This document shows positions 8,315 to 17,525 of a stretch of DNA of 64,000 nt, piece by piece; within the stretch, counting starts at the first letter, position 1, and each line of letters opens with the position of its first letter. A program made the position numbers and the translations under genes. The stretch is from NCBI GenBank assembly GCA_965225735.1, contig CBDDBN010000006.1:59619-123618 (forward strand). The letters run 5' to 3'. Below the pieces are notes generated by a model. It saw only the letters and a list, made by a program, of their open reading frames with translations, made no database searches and was not told the DNA's origin. The DNA is from Denitrobaculum sp965225735. Its GTDB lineage: Bacteria > Pseudomonadota > Alphaproteobacteria > Kiloniellales > Kiloniellaceae.

Positions 8315-8791
8315 TTATCCTCCGGCACGCTTGAGCAGCGCAACAAGCTCCCGATCAAAGGCCTCTGGATCGCTAGCGGGGTTCGGGCGATAGAGATCCT
8401 CCCGCAGCGCCGCACCAGGACCGGTCACAAAGAACTCGCTGCGAGACAGTCCGCCCAGTGTCTCGCGCCAATCCACCTCCTCCACTTCCGCATTACCCTT
8501 TCTTGCTTCACGCGCGGCGAGCTCCTGCAGGATTTTGGCTTGCGCCAGAAGCCGTTCGGCAGGCGCCAGACCCCGGCTTGCTGTCAGCGCTGCAAGCAGG
8601 TCTTTGCGGTCTGAAACGGATCTCCTGACGAAAGCGCTGGCGAGCAGGATCAAAAGCAAGGCCGCGAAAAGACCGAGTGACGCGGCAGCCGCCCAGTCAG
8701 CCAGGATCGCAGCATCGGTCAGTTCCGGCAGGTGAATATCCCTGAGTTTGCCAAGGGTCTCCGCGATCTCTTCCTTCGAGGGTTCGGCCAT
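8315..8791 (-). CDS. DUF4381 domain membrane protein
   Basis: A 158-aa protein: short N-terminal region with the DUF4381 signature LRDIHLPE, one membrane helix (about residues 36-56, SLGLFAALLLILLASAFV), then a charged cytosolic domain ending DRELVALLKRAGG. The ATG at 8791 has GGAGTAAT just upstream. DUF4381 genes are typical companions of DUF58 and VWA genes in Bat clusters, and this one sits in exactly that place. Its molecular role is unknown. Confidence 0.83.
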   Translation of the reverse strand: MAEPSKEEIAETLGKLRDIHLPELTDAAILADWAAAASLGLFAALLLILLASAFVRRSVSDRKDLLAALTASRGLAPAERLLAQAKILQELAAREARKGNAEVEEVDWRETLGGLSRSEFFVTGPGAALREDLYRPNPASDPEAFDRELVALLKRAGG

Positions 8792-8795
8792 CCGA

Positions 8796-9773
8796 TTACT
8801 CCAGACCTCTGGCGAGATCCTCCGCCATGACCTCAGGTTCGCTGCTCGCATCGATCGGAATGACGGCAATCCCCAGGCGCTGCAGGTGGGCGATCCGTCG
8901 ATCCCTCTGGGTTTCCTTTGGCTTGCCGCCGATCAAGGCCCAGCGGATCCCGCCTTCACCGGAAAGAAAGGGATAGGAACCGGCCGGCGCGCGATGCTCG
9001 AAGGCATCGGTGATTAAGAAAACCGTCAACGCCGCGCGGCGATTGAGCGCCACGGCCAAGGCATCGAAATCCTTGCCGGGCGTATCGAGTCCTGTGGCCA
9101 GAAAAACAGACCCGCCGGCGGGCACAAGCTCAGCCGCCATTTCAAGGGCGGTTTCCAGTGGAGGGTCCAGAAGATCCTTGCTTTCGGACACCGCCGTCAG
9201 CGCCTCGCGGTGCGCAGACGCCAAACCTCCGACGACTGCAATCATGCCCTTTTCTCGGCCACGGGCTGCGACGAAAACCGGCTCCGCGCAACCGAAAGCG
9301 ATCAATCCGGCGCGGCCACCAGCTTCACTAACGCGCCAGCCTGCCAATGCCAGCGCCTCAGCGGCGGCCACGGAACGCAGAGCCCGCCGCGTTCCCCAGA
9401 GCATGGAGGGCCGAAAGTCCGCGAGCAGCAGGGCCGTGCGTTCTCGCTCGTCATGAAAGGTCCGCACGTGGGTCACACCGGTGCGGGCCGTCGTGTTGTG
9501 ATCCACGTGGCGGATATCGTCGCCATAGGAGAACACACGGATGTCGGCGGTCTCCAATCCCCGGCCACGCCGACGGGTTACGAAGCCGCCCGGCATACCC
9601 GTCGGCGCCAGTCGGTGCTCGGGAATATTGCGCACCAGATGCCGTAGCCGCAGCAAAGCCTCGGTATCCGCCGCAACACCAGGCGCCGTCAGAGGATCGG
9701 ATCGCTGTCGACCGAGTCCCGGCGCCGGAGAACCTGAACGCCGAGATTTTAGGGGCTGCGGCGGCACGACCAT
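8796..9773 (-). CDS. DUF58 domain protein
   Basis: The protein has 325 aa with no membrane segment. The family signature GRGLETADIRVFSYGDDIRHVDHNTTARTG appears as separate blocks (residues about 70-100), followed by a degenerate VWA-like fold (LLLADFRPSMLWG, then VFLATGLDTPG). The start codon is one base after the stop of the MoxR gene. DUF58 proteins always partner with MoxR-type AAA+ ATPases; the exact activity is not established. Confidence 0.87.
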   Translation of the reverse strand: MVVPPQPLKSRRSGSPAPGLGRQRSDPLTAPGVAADTEALLRLRHLVRNIPEHRLAPTGMPGGFVTRRRGRGLETADIRVFSYGDDIRHVDHNTTARTGVTHVRTFHDERERTALLLADFRPSMLWGTRRALRSVAAAEALALAGWRVSEAGGRAGLIAFGCAEPVFVAARGREKGMIAVVGGLASAHREALTAVSESKDLLDPPLETALEMAAELVPAGGSVFLATGLDTPGKDFDALAVALNRRAALTVFLITDAFEHRAPAGSYPFLSGEGGIRWALIGGKPKETQRDRRIAHLQRLGIAVIPIDASSEPEVMAEDLARGLE

Positions 9774-9774
9774 G

Positions 9775-10794
9775 TCACAAAGGCCGAACCTGTTCGATCA
9801 ATTGGCGCACCAGGTTGCGGGGCGTTTCGCCATCGGCAGCCGCGCGCCAGGTCATAACAATGCGGTGCGAGAGGGCATCTGTCGCGAGCTCCGCAACATC
9901 TTCCGGCACGGCATAGTCCCGGCCCGCGAGATAAGCATGCGCTTTGGCCGCGGCAGCCAGGGCAAGCGTGCCGCGTGGCGAGATCGGATGTTCGATAGCG
10001 TCGCGAACGCTGGGCGCAGTCTCCCCCTCCCGCGTCGACGTAACCAGACGGACGATGTAGTCCTTGAGCGCCGGCGAAAGATGCACGGACATCGCCTGCG
10101 CGCGCGCCTGCCGCAGGAGCTCGATGTCGAGCGACTCCGGTTCCGGCGCCGGCTCTGCCGTGGTTTCCTGCTCTACCAGATCTAGAATCTGGCGTTCGGC
10201 TTCCGCATCCGGGAGATCGAGCATGACATGAAGGAGGAAACGATCGAGCTGCGCCTCGGGTAAAGGAAAGGTCCCCTCGTGCTCAATCGGGTTCTGGGTG
10301 GCCACCACCATAAAGGGATCGGGAAGAGAATAGGTTTCGCCGCCCGCCGTGACCTGATGTTCCGCCATGGCCTCCAGCAAGGCCGACTGGACTTTCGGCG
10401 GCGCCCGATTGATTTCATCCACCAGGACCAGCGAATGAAAGACCGGCCCGCGGACGAACTCGAATTCACCACGGTCAGGCCGGAATACCGGCGTGCCGGT
10501 CAAGTCCGCCGGCATAAGATCGGGCGTGCATTGAATACGGGCGAAGGAGGCATCGACCCCTTGCGACAGTAGCTTTACGGAACGGGTCTTCGCCAATCCG
10601 GGCGCGCCCTCGATCAGGAGATGGCCGCCAGCAAGGAGACCGATCAAAAGGCGTTCGACGAGCGGGGAGCGACCGATCAAACCACTTGTGAGATGACGGG
10701 ATAAAGCTGCGATCTTTTGGCCAGCATCAACGTCGGGATCAGCCGCTGAGTCCGGAACGGGCTTTTGTTCAATCTCGAACGCCGTATCTTGCAT
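9775..10794 (-). CDS. MoxR family AAA+ ATPase
   Basis: The first gene of the seven-gene Bat operon, 339 aa. Walker A is GAPGLAKT (residues 63-70); Walker B is LVLVDE (122-127), followed by the MoxR-typical INRAPPKVQSALLEAMAE. Sensor 1 is VATQNPIEHEGTFPLPEAQLDRF, and the C-terminal lid domain is complete. It is cytosolic and hexameric by family, and is thought to use ATP hydrolysis to remodel or metallate partner VWA proteins. The 229-bp region upstream (10795-11023) should hold the operon promoter; I see no clear operator there. Confidence 0.92.
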   Translation of the reverse strand: MQDTAFEIEQKPVPDSAADPDVDAGQKIAALSRHLTSGLIGRSPLVERLLIGLLAGGHLLIEGAPGLAKTRSVKLLSQGVDASFARIQCTPDLMPADLTGTPVFRPDRGEFEFVRGPVFHSLVLVDEINRAPPKVQSALLEAMAEHQVTAGGETYSLPDPFMVVATQNPIEHEGTFPLPEAQLDRFLLHVMLDLPDAEAERQILDLVEQETTAEPAPEPESLDIELLRQARAQAMSVHLSPALKDYIVRLVTSTREGETAPSVRDAIEHPISPRGTLALAAAAKAHAYLAGRDYAVPEDVAELATDALSHRIVMTWRAAADGETPRNLVRQLIEQVRPL

Positions 10795-11023
10795 GCAGGC
10801 TTCCTATCGGTGTTTCCAGATCACTGTTGGATGGCCCAACTGGCGAGACCTTGAGCGGTACGCTGGAACCGAGCCAGACCTTTTACCATCCGGCCCCTGT
10901 TGAAGAGATAAAGCCGCGGCGACACCCCCTTGGCCGGGAGAAAATGCTCACAAATTCAAGGCATTTCCGCAACAAGCAATCACCCTGCTGCCCTAGTACC
11001 ATGGTCGAATGAATCCGGCGGAC

Positions 11024-12109
11024 TCAACCCTCGACGACGGCCAGCCCATGCGCGGACATTGCCGCCACCTTGTCGCCAAAGGATGCAAAGCGCGGATCAC
11101 TGGTCTGGCCACGCAGGTAGCGGATGTAGATCTGTTGAATCACCACCACCATCTTGAAAATTCCGAAGGCGTGGTACCAGCGCCAATGGGAGAGATCGAG
11201 CCCGCTGAGACGTGCATAGCGTTCCACCGCCTCTTCTCGAGTCGGGAAACCGCCGCTCCAGGTCGGCATGGCCGAAACACTGTGCGCCGCAGGGTCGTCG
11301 CCAGGTTCAGCCCAATAGTTCAACAGAAGACCCAGATCACCCAGCGGATCGCCGCGGGTGCACATATCCCAATCCAGGAGCGCCGTCGGCTTCGCCGGAT
11401 CGGCAGGATCGAGCAGCATGTTGTCCAGCTTGTAATCGTTGTGAATCAAGCTCGCGGCCTGACTGCCCGGCAGGTCGCGTTGCAGCTGTTTAATCAGCCG
11501 ATCCATGCTGTCCAGATCCCGGTCCCTCGCTGCCTGCCAGCGCTTGCTCCAACCGTCGAGTTGCCGCTGCAGAAAGCCCTCGGGGTGCCCAAGGCCCTCC
11601 AGTCCGACGGCTGGGGGATCGACCCGGTGCAACGCGACCAGGGTGTCGACGAGCATCTCGCCAATGCGCTGCCGCAGATCGGTCTGCGCCTCGTAGCCGG
11701 CCGGCATCTCCGCCCGGATCGCCATACCCCTCCGGCGTTCCATGATCTGAAAATCAGAACCGATAACGTCGTGATCCTCACAGAGCAGAAACGAGCGGGG
11801 CGCCAGAGGAAAGGCCTCGTAAAGACGTGACAGCACCCGGTGCTCCCGCTTCATATCGTGAGCGCCTGGTGCGACCGGTCCAAGCGGCGGCCGGCGCAGG
11901 ACCCATTCGTCCGCAGCGAAAGAAATCATGTAGGTCAAATTAGCGTGACCGCCGCCAAACTGCAGGACCTGCATCTCGCCCTGAACCTGCGGCAGCTGTG
12001 CGCGGAGATAAGGCTCCAGACGTTCAAGCGGCAGACGCTCGTCCGCACGGGTCTCGCGCAGCTCCGGATCGATCTCTATCGTATTTGCAGGCGCGTCCCT
12101 CTCCGTCAT
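11024..12109 (-). CDS. APH/ACAD10-like phosphotransferase family protein
   Basis: The protein has 361 aa with a protein-kinase-like fold. The nucleotide-binding loop GGGHANLTY is at residues 52-60, the catalytic HNDYKLDN at 223-230 (D225), and the metal-binding LLDWDM at 245-249. This is the branch related to the N-terminal part of ACAD10, usually encoded near acyl-CoA metabolism genes rather than antibiotic resistance genes. It overlaps the upstream SDR gene by 4 nt (ATGA), so the two are co-translated, suggesting a hydroxyacyl or alcohol substrate processed by both. The substrate is unproven. Confidence 0.88.
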   Translation of the reverse strand: MTERDAPANTIEIDPELRETRADERLPLERLEPYLRAQLPQVQGEMQVLQFGGGHANLTYMISFAADEWVLRRPPLGPVAPGAHDMKREHRVLSRLYEAFPLAPRSFLLCEDHDVIGSDFQIMERRRGMAIRAEMPAGYEAQTDLRQRIGEMLVDTLVALHRVDPPAVGLEGLGHPEGFLQRQLDGWSKRWQAARDRDLDSMDRLIKQLQRDLPGSQAASLIHNDYKLDNMLLDPADPAKPTALLDWDMCTRGDPLGDLGLLLNYWAEPGDDPAAHSVSAMPTWSGGFPTREEAVERYARLSGLDLSHWRWYHAFGIFKMVVVIQQIYIRYLRGQTSDPRFASFGDKVAAMSAHGLAVVEG

Positions 12110-12861
12110 GCGGTGGCGCCGCCGTCGATCACCATTTCCGTTCCCGTAACAAAAGCCGATTCGTCAGAGGCAAGATAGACGATCATGTGGCCAACGTCTT
12201 GCGTGGAACCAAGGCGTCCCAGCGGGATCTGCCGGGTCAGGGACGCGCGTACAGCCTCCGGGTCCTTCGCAGTTTCCAGCAGGCCGTCCAGCATGGGAGT
12301 TTCTATGAAGGTCGGATGGACGGAGTTGCAACGGATGCCGTAACCCTTGCGCGCACAATGCAAGGCCACCGATTTCGTCAGCAGACGCACGCCGCCCTTG
12401 CTGGAATTGTAGGCGGCGAGGTTGTGCCCCCCGACCAGACCCGAGACCGACGAGAGATTGATGATCGATCCACCCTTCTCTTTCATGGCCCCGACAGCAT
12501 ACTTGCAACCGAGAAAGCAGCCATCGAGGTTCACCGCGTGAACCCGCCGCCAGTCTTCCAGGCTGGTCGCCTCAATGTCCTGCAACAGCAGGATACCCGC
12601 GGCGTTGACGAGAATGTCCAAACCACCGAAGTGTCCAGCCACGGCATCGACGGCCAGGGCCCAATCCCGCTCCAGGGTCACGTCCTGGCGGATCGGGTGG
12701 ACCTTTTCGCCCAGCGCCTTCAAGCTTTCCCGCGTTTTATCGGCATCCAGGTCCCCCGCCACAATTCGCGCGCCTTCCGCCGCCAGCATTCTTGCCGCGG
12801 CTGCGCCGAGCCCCGACGCGGCGCCCGTTACAAGCGCGACCTTCCCGTCTAACCGACCCAT
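12106..12861 (-). CDS. SDR family oxidoreductase
   Basis: A classical short-chain dehydrogenase of 251 aa. The cofactor glycine motif is TGAASGLG (residues 12-19), NAAG at 86-89, and the catalytic Ser138, Tyr151 and Lys155 (YNSSK) are in place; the end is TGTEMVIDGG. D37 in GDLDAD after the second strand favours NAD over NADP. It is cytosolic. It leads a two-gene unit with the overlapping kinase-like gene, so both probably act on one alcohol or hydroxyacyl substrate. Confidence 0.92.
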   Translation of the reverse strand: MGRLDGKVALVTGAASGLGAAAARMLAAEGARIVAGDLDADKTRESLKALGEKVHPIRQDVTLERDWALAVDAVAGHFGGLDILVNAAGILLLQDIEATSLEDWRRVHAVNLDGCFLGCKYAVGAMKEKGGSIINLSSVSGLVGGHNLAAYNSSKGGVRLLTKSVALHCARKGYGIRCNSVHPTFIETPMLDGLLETAKDPEAVRASLTRQIPLGRLGSTQDVGHMIVYLASDESAFVTGTEMVIDGGATA

Positions 12862-13086
12862 TCACTCTGTCTCCTCGAAATTCATCGCCGCGACGATCAA
12901 GAGGTTTCGCCCCTGAATCCATCTTCTAAAAAGGCGCGTTGGACAAACGCTCAGGGCTCAAGAATATTACGGGAGTCGCCTGCTATTCAGTAGTCGTTTA
13001 CCATCACGCGGCATATATAAGCTGACAGGATAGCGGACAACACTATAGCGGGTCTCGTTGAAGAGCTAACAAACCATTTGGTTGTG

Positions 13087-13112
13087 AGGAGGACAACATA
13101 GTCTCCTTTTTT
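13087..13112 (+). terminator. Orphan intrinsic-terminator-like hairpin upstream of hybrid kinase
   Basis: A stem of 7 bp with one bulged G (AGGA-G-GAC against GTC-TCCT), a 6-nt loop AACATA, and a following T-run reading on the plus strand. No plus-strand gene ends nearby. It lies in the 316-bp gap 12862-13177, which otherwise shows no gene, and 66 bases before the kinase ATG. It could end a short leader or a small RNA. Confidence 0.4.
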
Positions 13113-13177
13113 GTCGGGGGTTTTGAGATAGAAACGCACCTTGGTCCTGTGGCCAAGCAACCCCGGCCTATGCGCTC

Positions 13178-16057
13178 ATGAGCGAGGCAAATGTGAAAAG
13201 CGGCGAACTCGAGCCGACTGTCCTCGATTTCGCAAGCGCGATCTCGGACTGGGTCTGGGAGTGCGACGCGGACCTGCGCCTGACCTTTCTCTCCGACAGC
13301 TGGCATGAATTTTTCGGACTTCAGACTGGCGACAACCTCGGCCGTAGCCTGCAGGAAGTCTTCGACGAGGCCGGAATCGAGATCAACGATACCTTGGCCG
13401 AACATATACTCAGGCTGGCCAAGCGTCAGAGTTTCAGAAGTTCGCGCTTCATCTTTCAGGATTTGAGTGGCCGCCAAAGAAGTTTCTGCGAATCCGCGCA
13501 AGCCGTGATCGCGGCGGATGGCAGTTTTCAGGGATTCCGTGGCGTGGGCTGGGACCACACCGCCTCCGATCAGGCAGCGATCGATTCACAGAGAGTCGAA
13601 TCCCAACTCAGCGAAGCCATCGAAGCCATTAACGAAGGCTTTGTTCTCTACGATAGCGACGACCGTCTTGTGGTCTGCAACGAGAACTATCGGCGTATCT
13701 ATCCCAAGTCCGCCTCGATGATGACGCGCGGCCGGCAGTTCGAAGAGATCATTCGCTACGGGGTCGCGCAGGGCGAGTATGCCGTCGACCCCGCGGATGA
13801 TCTGGCCTGCGAGCTCTGGATCGCCGAACGTATGGAGTTTCATCGCTCGACACGGGGCAGCATCGAGCAAAAGCTGTCCGACGGACGCTGGCTGCGGATC
13901 GATGAGCGGGCCACTCGCGACGGCGGGCGGGTGGGAATCCGAACCGACGTTACCAAGCTCAAACAAGCCGAGCAGCGTCTGTTGGACGCCATCGAAAGCA
14001 TGCACGAGATATTCGTGCTTTGGGACGCAGAGGACCGGTTGGTTCTCTGCAATAGCAAGTACGTCGAGATCATCGCCCGGGCGCCGGACGTGGTGAAACC
14101 CGGCATGCCCTTCGAGACAATCCTGCGCGCGAATGTGGGTGCGCAACAGATCGACCCCGGCAACATCAGCCAGGAAGATTGGATTCAGGAACGCCTGCGC
14201 GTCCATCGCGAGGCGAACGGTAAGATGGAGCTGTCCCTGGCCGATGGCCGCTGCTTTCTTATTACGGAGGTCAGGACCTCGGACGGCGGCATTGTCAGTA
14301 TCGGTACCGACATCACCAAAATCCGACAGCAGGAACGCGAGCTCCGGAAAAAAGATTTCAAACAGCGCGATCTGATCGAAACGCAAAAACACACCCAGGC
14401 CCAATTGGAGCTTCAGGCCACCGAACTGGCCGACCTGGCCAAAGAGCTATCGATTGCGCGCGACCAGGCCGAAGCCGCTAACCGCGCCAAATCGGAATTC
14501 CTGGCCACAATGAGCCACGAGATTCGCACCCCGATGAACGGCGTTCTGGGCATGGCGAACCTCCTGCTGGATACGGCACTAAGCAGCGAACAAAGGCTTT
14601 ACGCCGAGACCATTCAGAAATCCGGGGACGCCTTGCTGGAAATCGTCAACGACATTCTGGATTTCTCCAAGATCGAAGCCGGCAAGCTGGAAATCGAGAG
14701 ACTTGAGTTCGACCTGCATAGCCTGGTCGAAAGCATCGTCGATCTGATGTACGCCCGGGCGGACTCCAAGAACATCGACCTGGCGGCCTGGATCGGTGGC
14801 GGCGTTCCCAAAAAGCTGATCGGTGACGCCGGGCGTCTCCGCCAGGTTTTGCTTAATCTGTTGAGCAATGCCCTGAAGTTCACAGAAGAGGGCGGCGTCA
14901 GCATCGGTGTCGAATGCGACGCGCCGGTTACGCAAGGCGCTGAAGACAGCAGACGCGTTGCGCTGAAGTTCTTCGTGGAAGACTCGGGCATCGGCATTCC
15001 TCAGGAACTGCATGAAAAACTCTTCGACCGTTTTACCCAGGCCGATGCTTCCACGACGCGACGCTATGGCGGCACAGGCCTCGGCCTTGCGATCTGTCGT
15101 CAGATCGTCAACTTGATGGATGGCGAGATCGAACTGGAAAGCGCCGAGAGTAAGGGGAGCATCTTCACGATCACCCTCTCGTTCGACGTCAGCGAGTCGG
15201 AGACGGCTGCACCCCCGCAGGACCAGACCTTCGATAGCGGCGCGCGACGGGTTCTGGTCATCGAAAACAATCCGGTTGCTGGCGCCAACTACCGAAAACA
15301 GCTCGAATCCCTGGGACTGTCCGTCGAGTTAACAGGGGATCGGCAAAGCGCCCTCGATCGTTTGTCCGCAGCGGGTTCGGAGCAGCCGTTCTGGCTCGCC
15401 TTGATCGGGAACCTGCCAAAGGACGAGAGCGTCGGCACCCTGAGCGAAGAGATCGAAACCTGCCCGGATTGCAAGGGCATCAAGATGCTTCTGGTGCTGC
15501 CAAAGGCCGCCGTTGGCAAGGTTCTGGCGTCGACGCACGACCGGGTCGACGAAACCTTTTTCAAGCCGCTGCACTGCAGCGCGCTGCGCGGTTTCATCAC
15601 CACACAGCTTTCCGGGCATGATAAACCGACATCGTCGGAAGAACAGCCGACAGATCCTGAAAACGACAGCGATGGCAAGCGTGCCCTGAATCTTCTGGTG
15701 GTCGAAGACAACAAGATCAACCAGCTTTTGGCTCTAACGCTGCTACGCAAGGCAGGACATGAAGTCGAAATCGCGACAAACGGCAAGGAAGGTGTCGAAG
15801 CGCTTCGCAATCAGGCCTTCGACATCGTGCTGATGGACATGCAGATGCCGGAAATGGACGGGCTGGAGGCAACCCGCGTGATCCGCGAGCTTCCCGACGA
15901 ACGCGCCCGTACGCCGATCATCGCCATGACAGCGAACGCCCTCGCAAGCGATCAAAAGCTGTGTCTGGACGCTGGAATGGACGACTATCTGGCCAAACCG
16001 ATCGACCCGAAAGCGCTGCATGAGAAGCTGGCGACCTGGGGCCGGTCACGGTCATAA
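13178..16057 (+). CDS. Hybrid sensor histidine kinase/response regulator with three PAS domains
   Basis: The protein has 959 aa and no membrane segments, so it is a soluble sensor. Order of domains: PAS1 (about 15-125), PAS2 (about 145-265), PAS3 (about 270-385), coiled coil (385-435), HisKA with phospho-acceptor H447 (SHEIRTPMNGV), HATPase (about 545-670, with DSGIGIP and GTGLGLAI), a first receiver-like domain (about 690-805) and a second receiver (about 840-955) with acceptor D887 (VLMDMQMPEMDG). The first receiver looks degenerate: the acceptor position reads LIGNLP. The ribosome site before the ATG is weak. No cognate response regulator is adjacent, so output may go through a phosphotransfer protein elsewhere. 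Confidence 0.93.
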   Translation: MSEANVKSGELEPTVLDFASAISDWVWECDADLRLTFLSDSWHEFFGLQTGDNLGRSLQEVFDEAGIEINDTLAEHILRLAKRQSFRSSRFIFQDLSGRQRSFCESAQAVIAADGSFQGFRGVGWDHTASDQAAIDSQRVESQLSEAIEAINEGFVLYDSDDRLVVCNENYRRIYPKSASMMTRGRQFEEIIRYGVAQGEYAVDPADDLACELWIAERMEFHRSTRGSIEQKLSDGRWLRIDERATRDGGRVGIRTDVTKLKQAEQRLLDAIESMHEIFVLWDAEDRLVLCNSKYVEIIARAPDVVKPGMPFETILRANVGAQQIDPGNISQEDWIQERLRVHREANGKMELSLADGRCFLITEVRTSDGGIVSIGTDITKIRQQERELRKKDFKQRDLIETQKHTQAQLELQATELADLAKELSIARDQAEAANRAKSEFLATMSHEIRTPMNGVLGMANLLLDTALSSEQRLYAETIQKSGDALLEIVNDILDFSKIEAGKLEIERLEFDLHSLVESIVDLMYARADSKNIDLAAWIGGGVPKKLIGDAGRLRQVLLNLLSNALKFTEEGGVSIGVECDAPVTQGAEDSRRVALKFFVEDSGIGIPQELHEKLFDRFTQADASTTRRYGGTGLGLAICRQIVNLMDGEIELESAESKGSIFTITLSFDVSESETAAPPQDQTFDSGARRVLVIENNPVAGANYRKQLESLGLSVELTGDRQSALDRLSAAGSEQPFWLALIGNLPKDESVGTLSEEIETCPDCKGIKMLLVLPKAAVGKVLASTHDRVDETFFKPLHCSALRGFITTQLSGHDKPTSSEEQPTDPENDSDGKRALNLLVVEDNKINQLLALTLLRKAGHEVEIATNGKEGVEALRNQAFDIVLMDMQMPEMDGLEATRVIRELPDERARTPIIAMTANALASDQKLCLDAGMDDYLAKPIDPKALHEKLATWGRSRS

Positions 16058-16076
16058 TTCTGACAGCAAGCCGGGA

Positions 16077-17222
16077 TCAGGTACGCGCAAGCCGCTGCCG
16101 GCCGGCCACGAACACAGCCTTAACCTGCGGTTCCAAGCGGTTCGTTGGATCGATCAGAATGATATCCGCACGCTGGCCTGACGCAATGCGTCCCCGGTCA
16201 TGCAGTCCCGCAGCCTTTGCCGGGTTCTCTGAAATCAGCTTCCAGGCGGCAGGCAGGTCGCAGATGCCCTGCTCGATAAGCTTGAAGGCCGCCATGAGCG
16301 GCGCGGGATAGTAATAGTCGGACGCCAGGACATTACAATATCCCCCGGCCACCGCCTCGGCCGCGTTCAATGCGCCGTTGTGGCTGCCACCGCGCAGCAC
16401 GTTGGGCGCCCCCAGCACGATGTGTTCCTCAGCCGTGAGGGCCTCTTCGGCCGTGGGCCGGTTCATGGGAAACTCGGAGGTCGATACACCGATCGAGCGA
16501 AAGCGGCGGCGCATCTCGGGTGTTGTCTCATCGTGCGCTAAAAGGGCAGCCCCCTTTTCCCGCGCCTTCGCCGCCAGACGGTCGGTTGCCGCCGCCACCT
16601 CTGGCTCGCGGGTCATCAATTCAGCAATACGGGCGCGATACTCGGTTGCGGACAAACCGGAACGCGCCGTCATTCTGGGTAACTTGCTCAGCAATTTGCC
16701 TTCCGCGAACAAATCGCTGGTGTGATCGTTAAAAGCAAGCAGTGGCGCCGGTGTCTGCGACAGCCATTCGGCGACCGCCGCCTCGGCATCGAGGGCGAAG
16801 ACCTCCCAGCGCAGATGTAGGCGCGCATCGCAGGCCAGGCTGGGTTGCAAGCGTTCCATCGCCGTCACGAACTTGCGGGCGTTCTCAAGACTTCGAAGGC
16901 CTGGCTCCCAGGAGATCGTCAGGCCGAAGTAGGCTGTGGTGATGCCGTTCGCCAGTATCTGCCGGTCACTTTCCCGCAAGGCCACGTCGAGTGGAAAGCT
17001 GACGCCCGGCCGCGGCATGATATTGTGTTCGAAAGCGTCGCCATGGATATCGACGATGCCCGGCAGAAGCAGTAGGCCGGAGGCGTCCAGGCGGCGCGCA
17101 TCCGGTGGCGGCGTTTCCGTCAGGATCCCATTGGAAATACAGACATCGGCGCGAACCACTTCGTCTTCAATTAATGCCTGTCCCCCCTCCAGGATCCAGG
17201 CCTCCGCCGCTTGCTCTTTCAT
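16077..17222 (-). CDS. phnM: Alpha-D-ribose 1-methylphosphonate 5-triphosphate diphosphatase (PhnM)
   Basis: An amidohydrolase-superfamily enzyme, 381 aa. In the C-P lyase pathway it removes pyrophosphate from the ribose methylphosphonate triphosphate to give the 5-phosphate substrate of PhnJ. The metal-site motif reads PGIVDIHGDAFE (D58, H60, D62), which is diagnostic for PhnM, followed by LAFNDHTSD, LLAHDETTPE and the end-domain GRIASGQRADIILID. A HutC-type operator at 17380-17391 lies upstream. The other C-P lyase genes (phnGHIJKL, phnN) are not in the window, so this copy must work with enzymes encoded elsewhere or have another substrate. Confidence 0.92.
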   Translation of the reverse strand: MKEQAAEAWILEGGQALIEDEVVRADVCISNGILTETPPPDARRLDASGLLLLPGIVDIHGDAFEHNIMPRPGVSFPLDVALRESDRQILANGITTAYFGLTISWEPGLRSLENARKFVTAMERLQPSLACDARLHLRWEVFALDAEAAVAEWLSQTPAPLLAFNDHTSDLFAEGKLLSKLPRMTARSGLSATEYRARIAELMTREPEVAAATDRLAAKAREKGAALLAHDETTPEMRRRFRSIGVSTSEFPMNRPTAEEALTAEEHIVLGAPNVLRGGSHNGALNAAEAVAGGYCNVLASDYYYPAPLMAAFKLIEQGICDLPAAWKLISENPAKAAGLHDRGRIASGQRADIILIDPTNRLEPQVKAVFVAGRQRLART

Positions 17223-17379
17223 TGCTCGTATTCTCTATCGGTCGTTACGCGGATCTTTGTCACTGGATCATGGTCGAAACTTGCCCAAGCCAAATTCGAC
17301 ACTCAGATAAGTTAGAGGCTTCCGATGACGTTTGGTGTTTGATTTGAACAAAAAGAACGTGATTCGGAACGGGCATGTC

Positions 17380-17391
17380 CTGTGTATACAG
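17380..17391. promoter_or_regulatory. PhnF-type operator upstream of phnM
   Basis: CTGTGTATACAG is a near-perfect palindrome containing GTGTATAC, which fits the HutC-subfamily core GT-N-TA-N-AC. It closely resembles the site upstream of phnD (18485-18500). It lies in the 303-bp gap between phnM (start 17222) and the end of phnF (17526), which otherwise holds no gene. Binding by PhnF is inferred. Confidence 0.6.
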
Positions 17392-17525
17392 CTACGACAA
17401 AGAGATTGTGAATCCCAGCCTGTCGTAAAAACTTCACAAAACCCGTGTGTGGAGCGACCGCTCTCACCGGACGCCTGTCTTAGCCCCTGATTGGTCCTGA
17501 CATCGATTTGCTCTAAAGCTTGCGG

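Noticed and set aside
11024..12109. An aminoglycoside resistance phosphotransferase
   Set aside because: The sequence belongs to the ACAD10-like branch and is coupled to an SDR gene, which points to metabolism rather than drug resistance.
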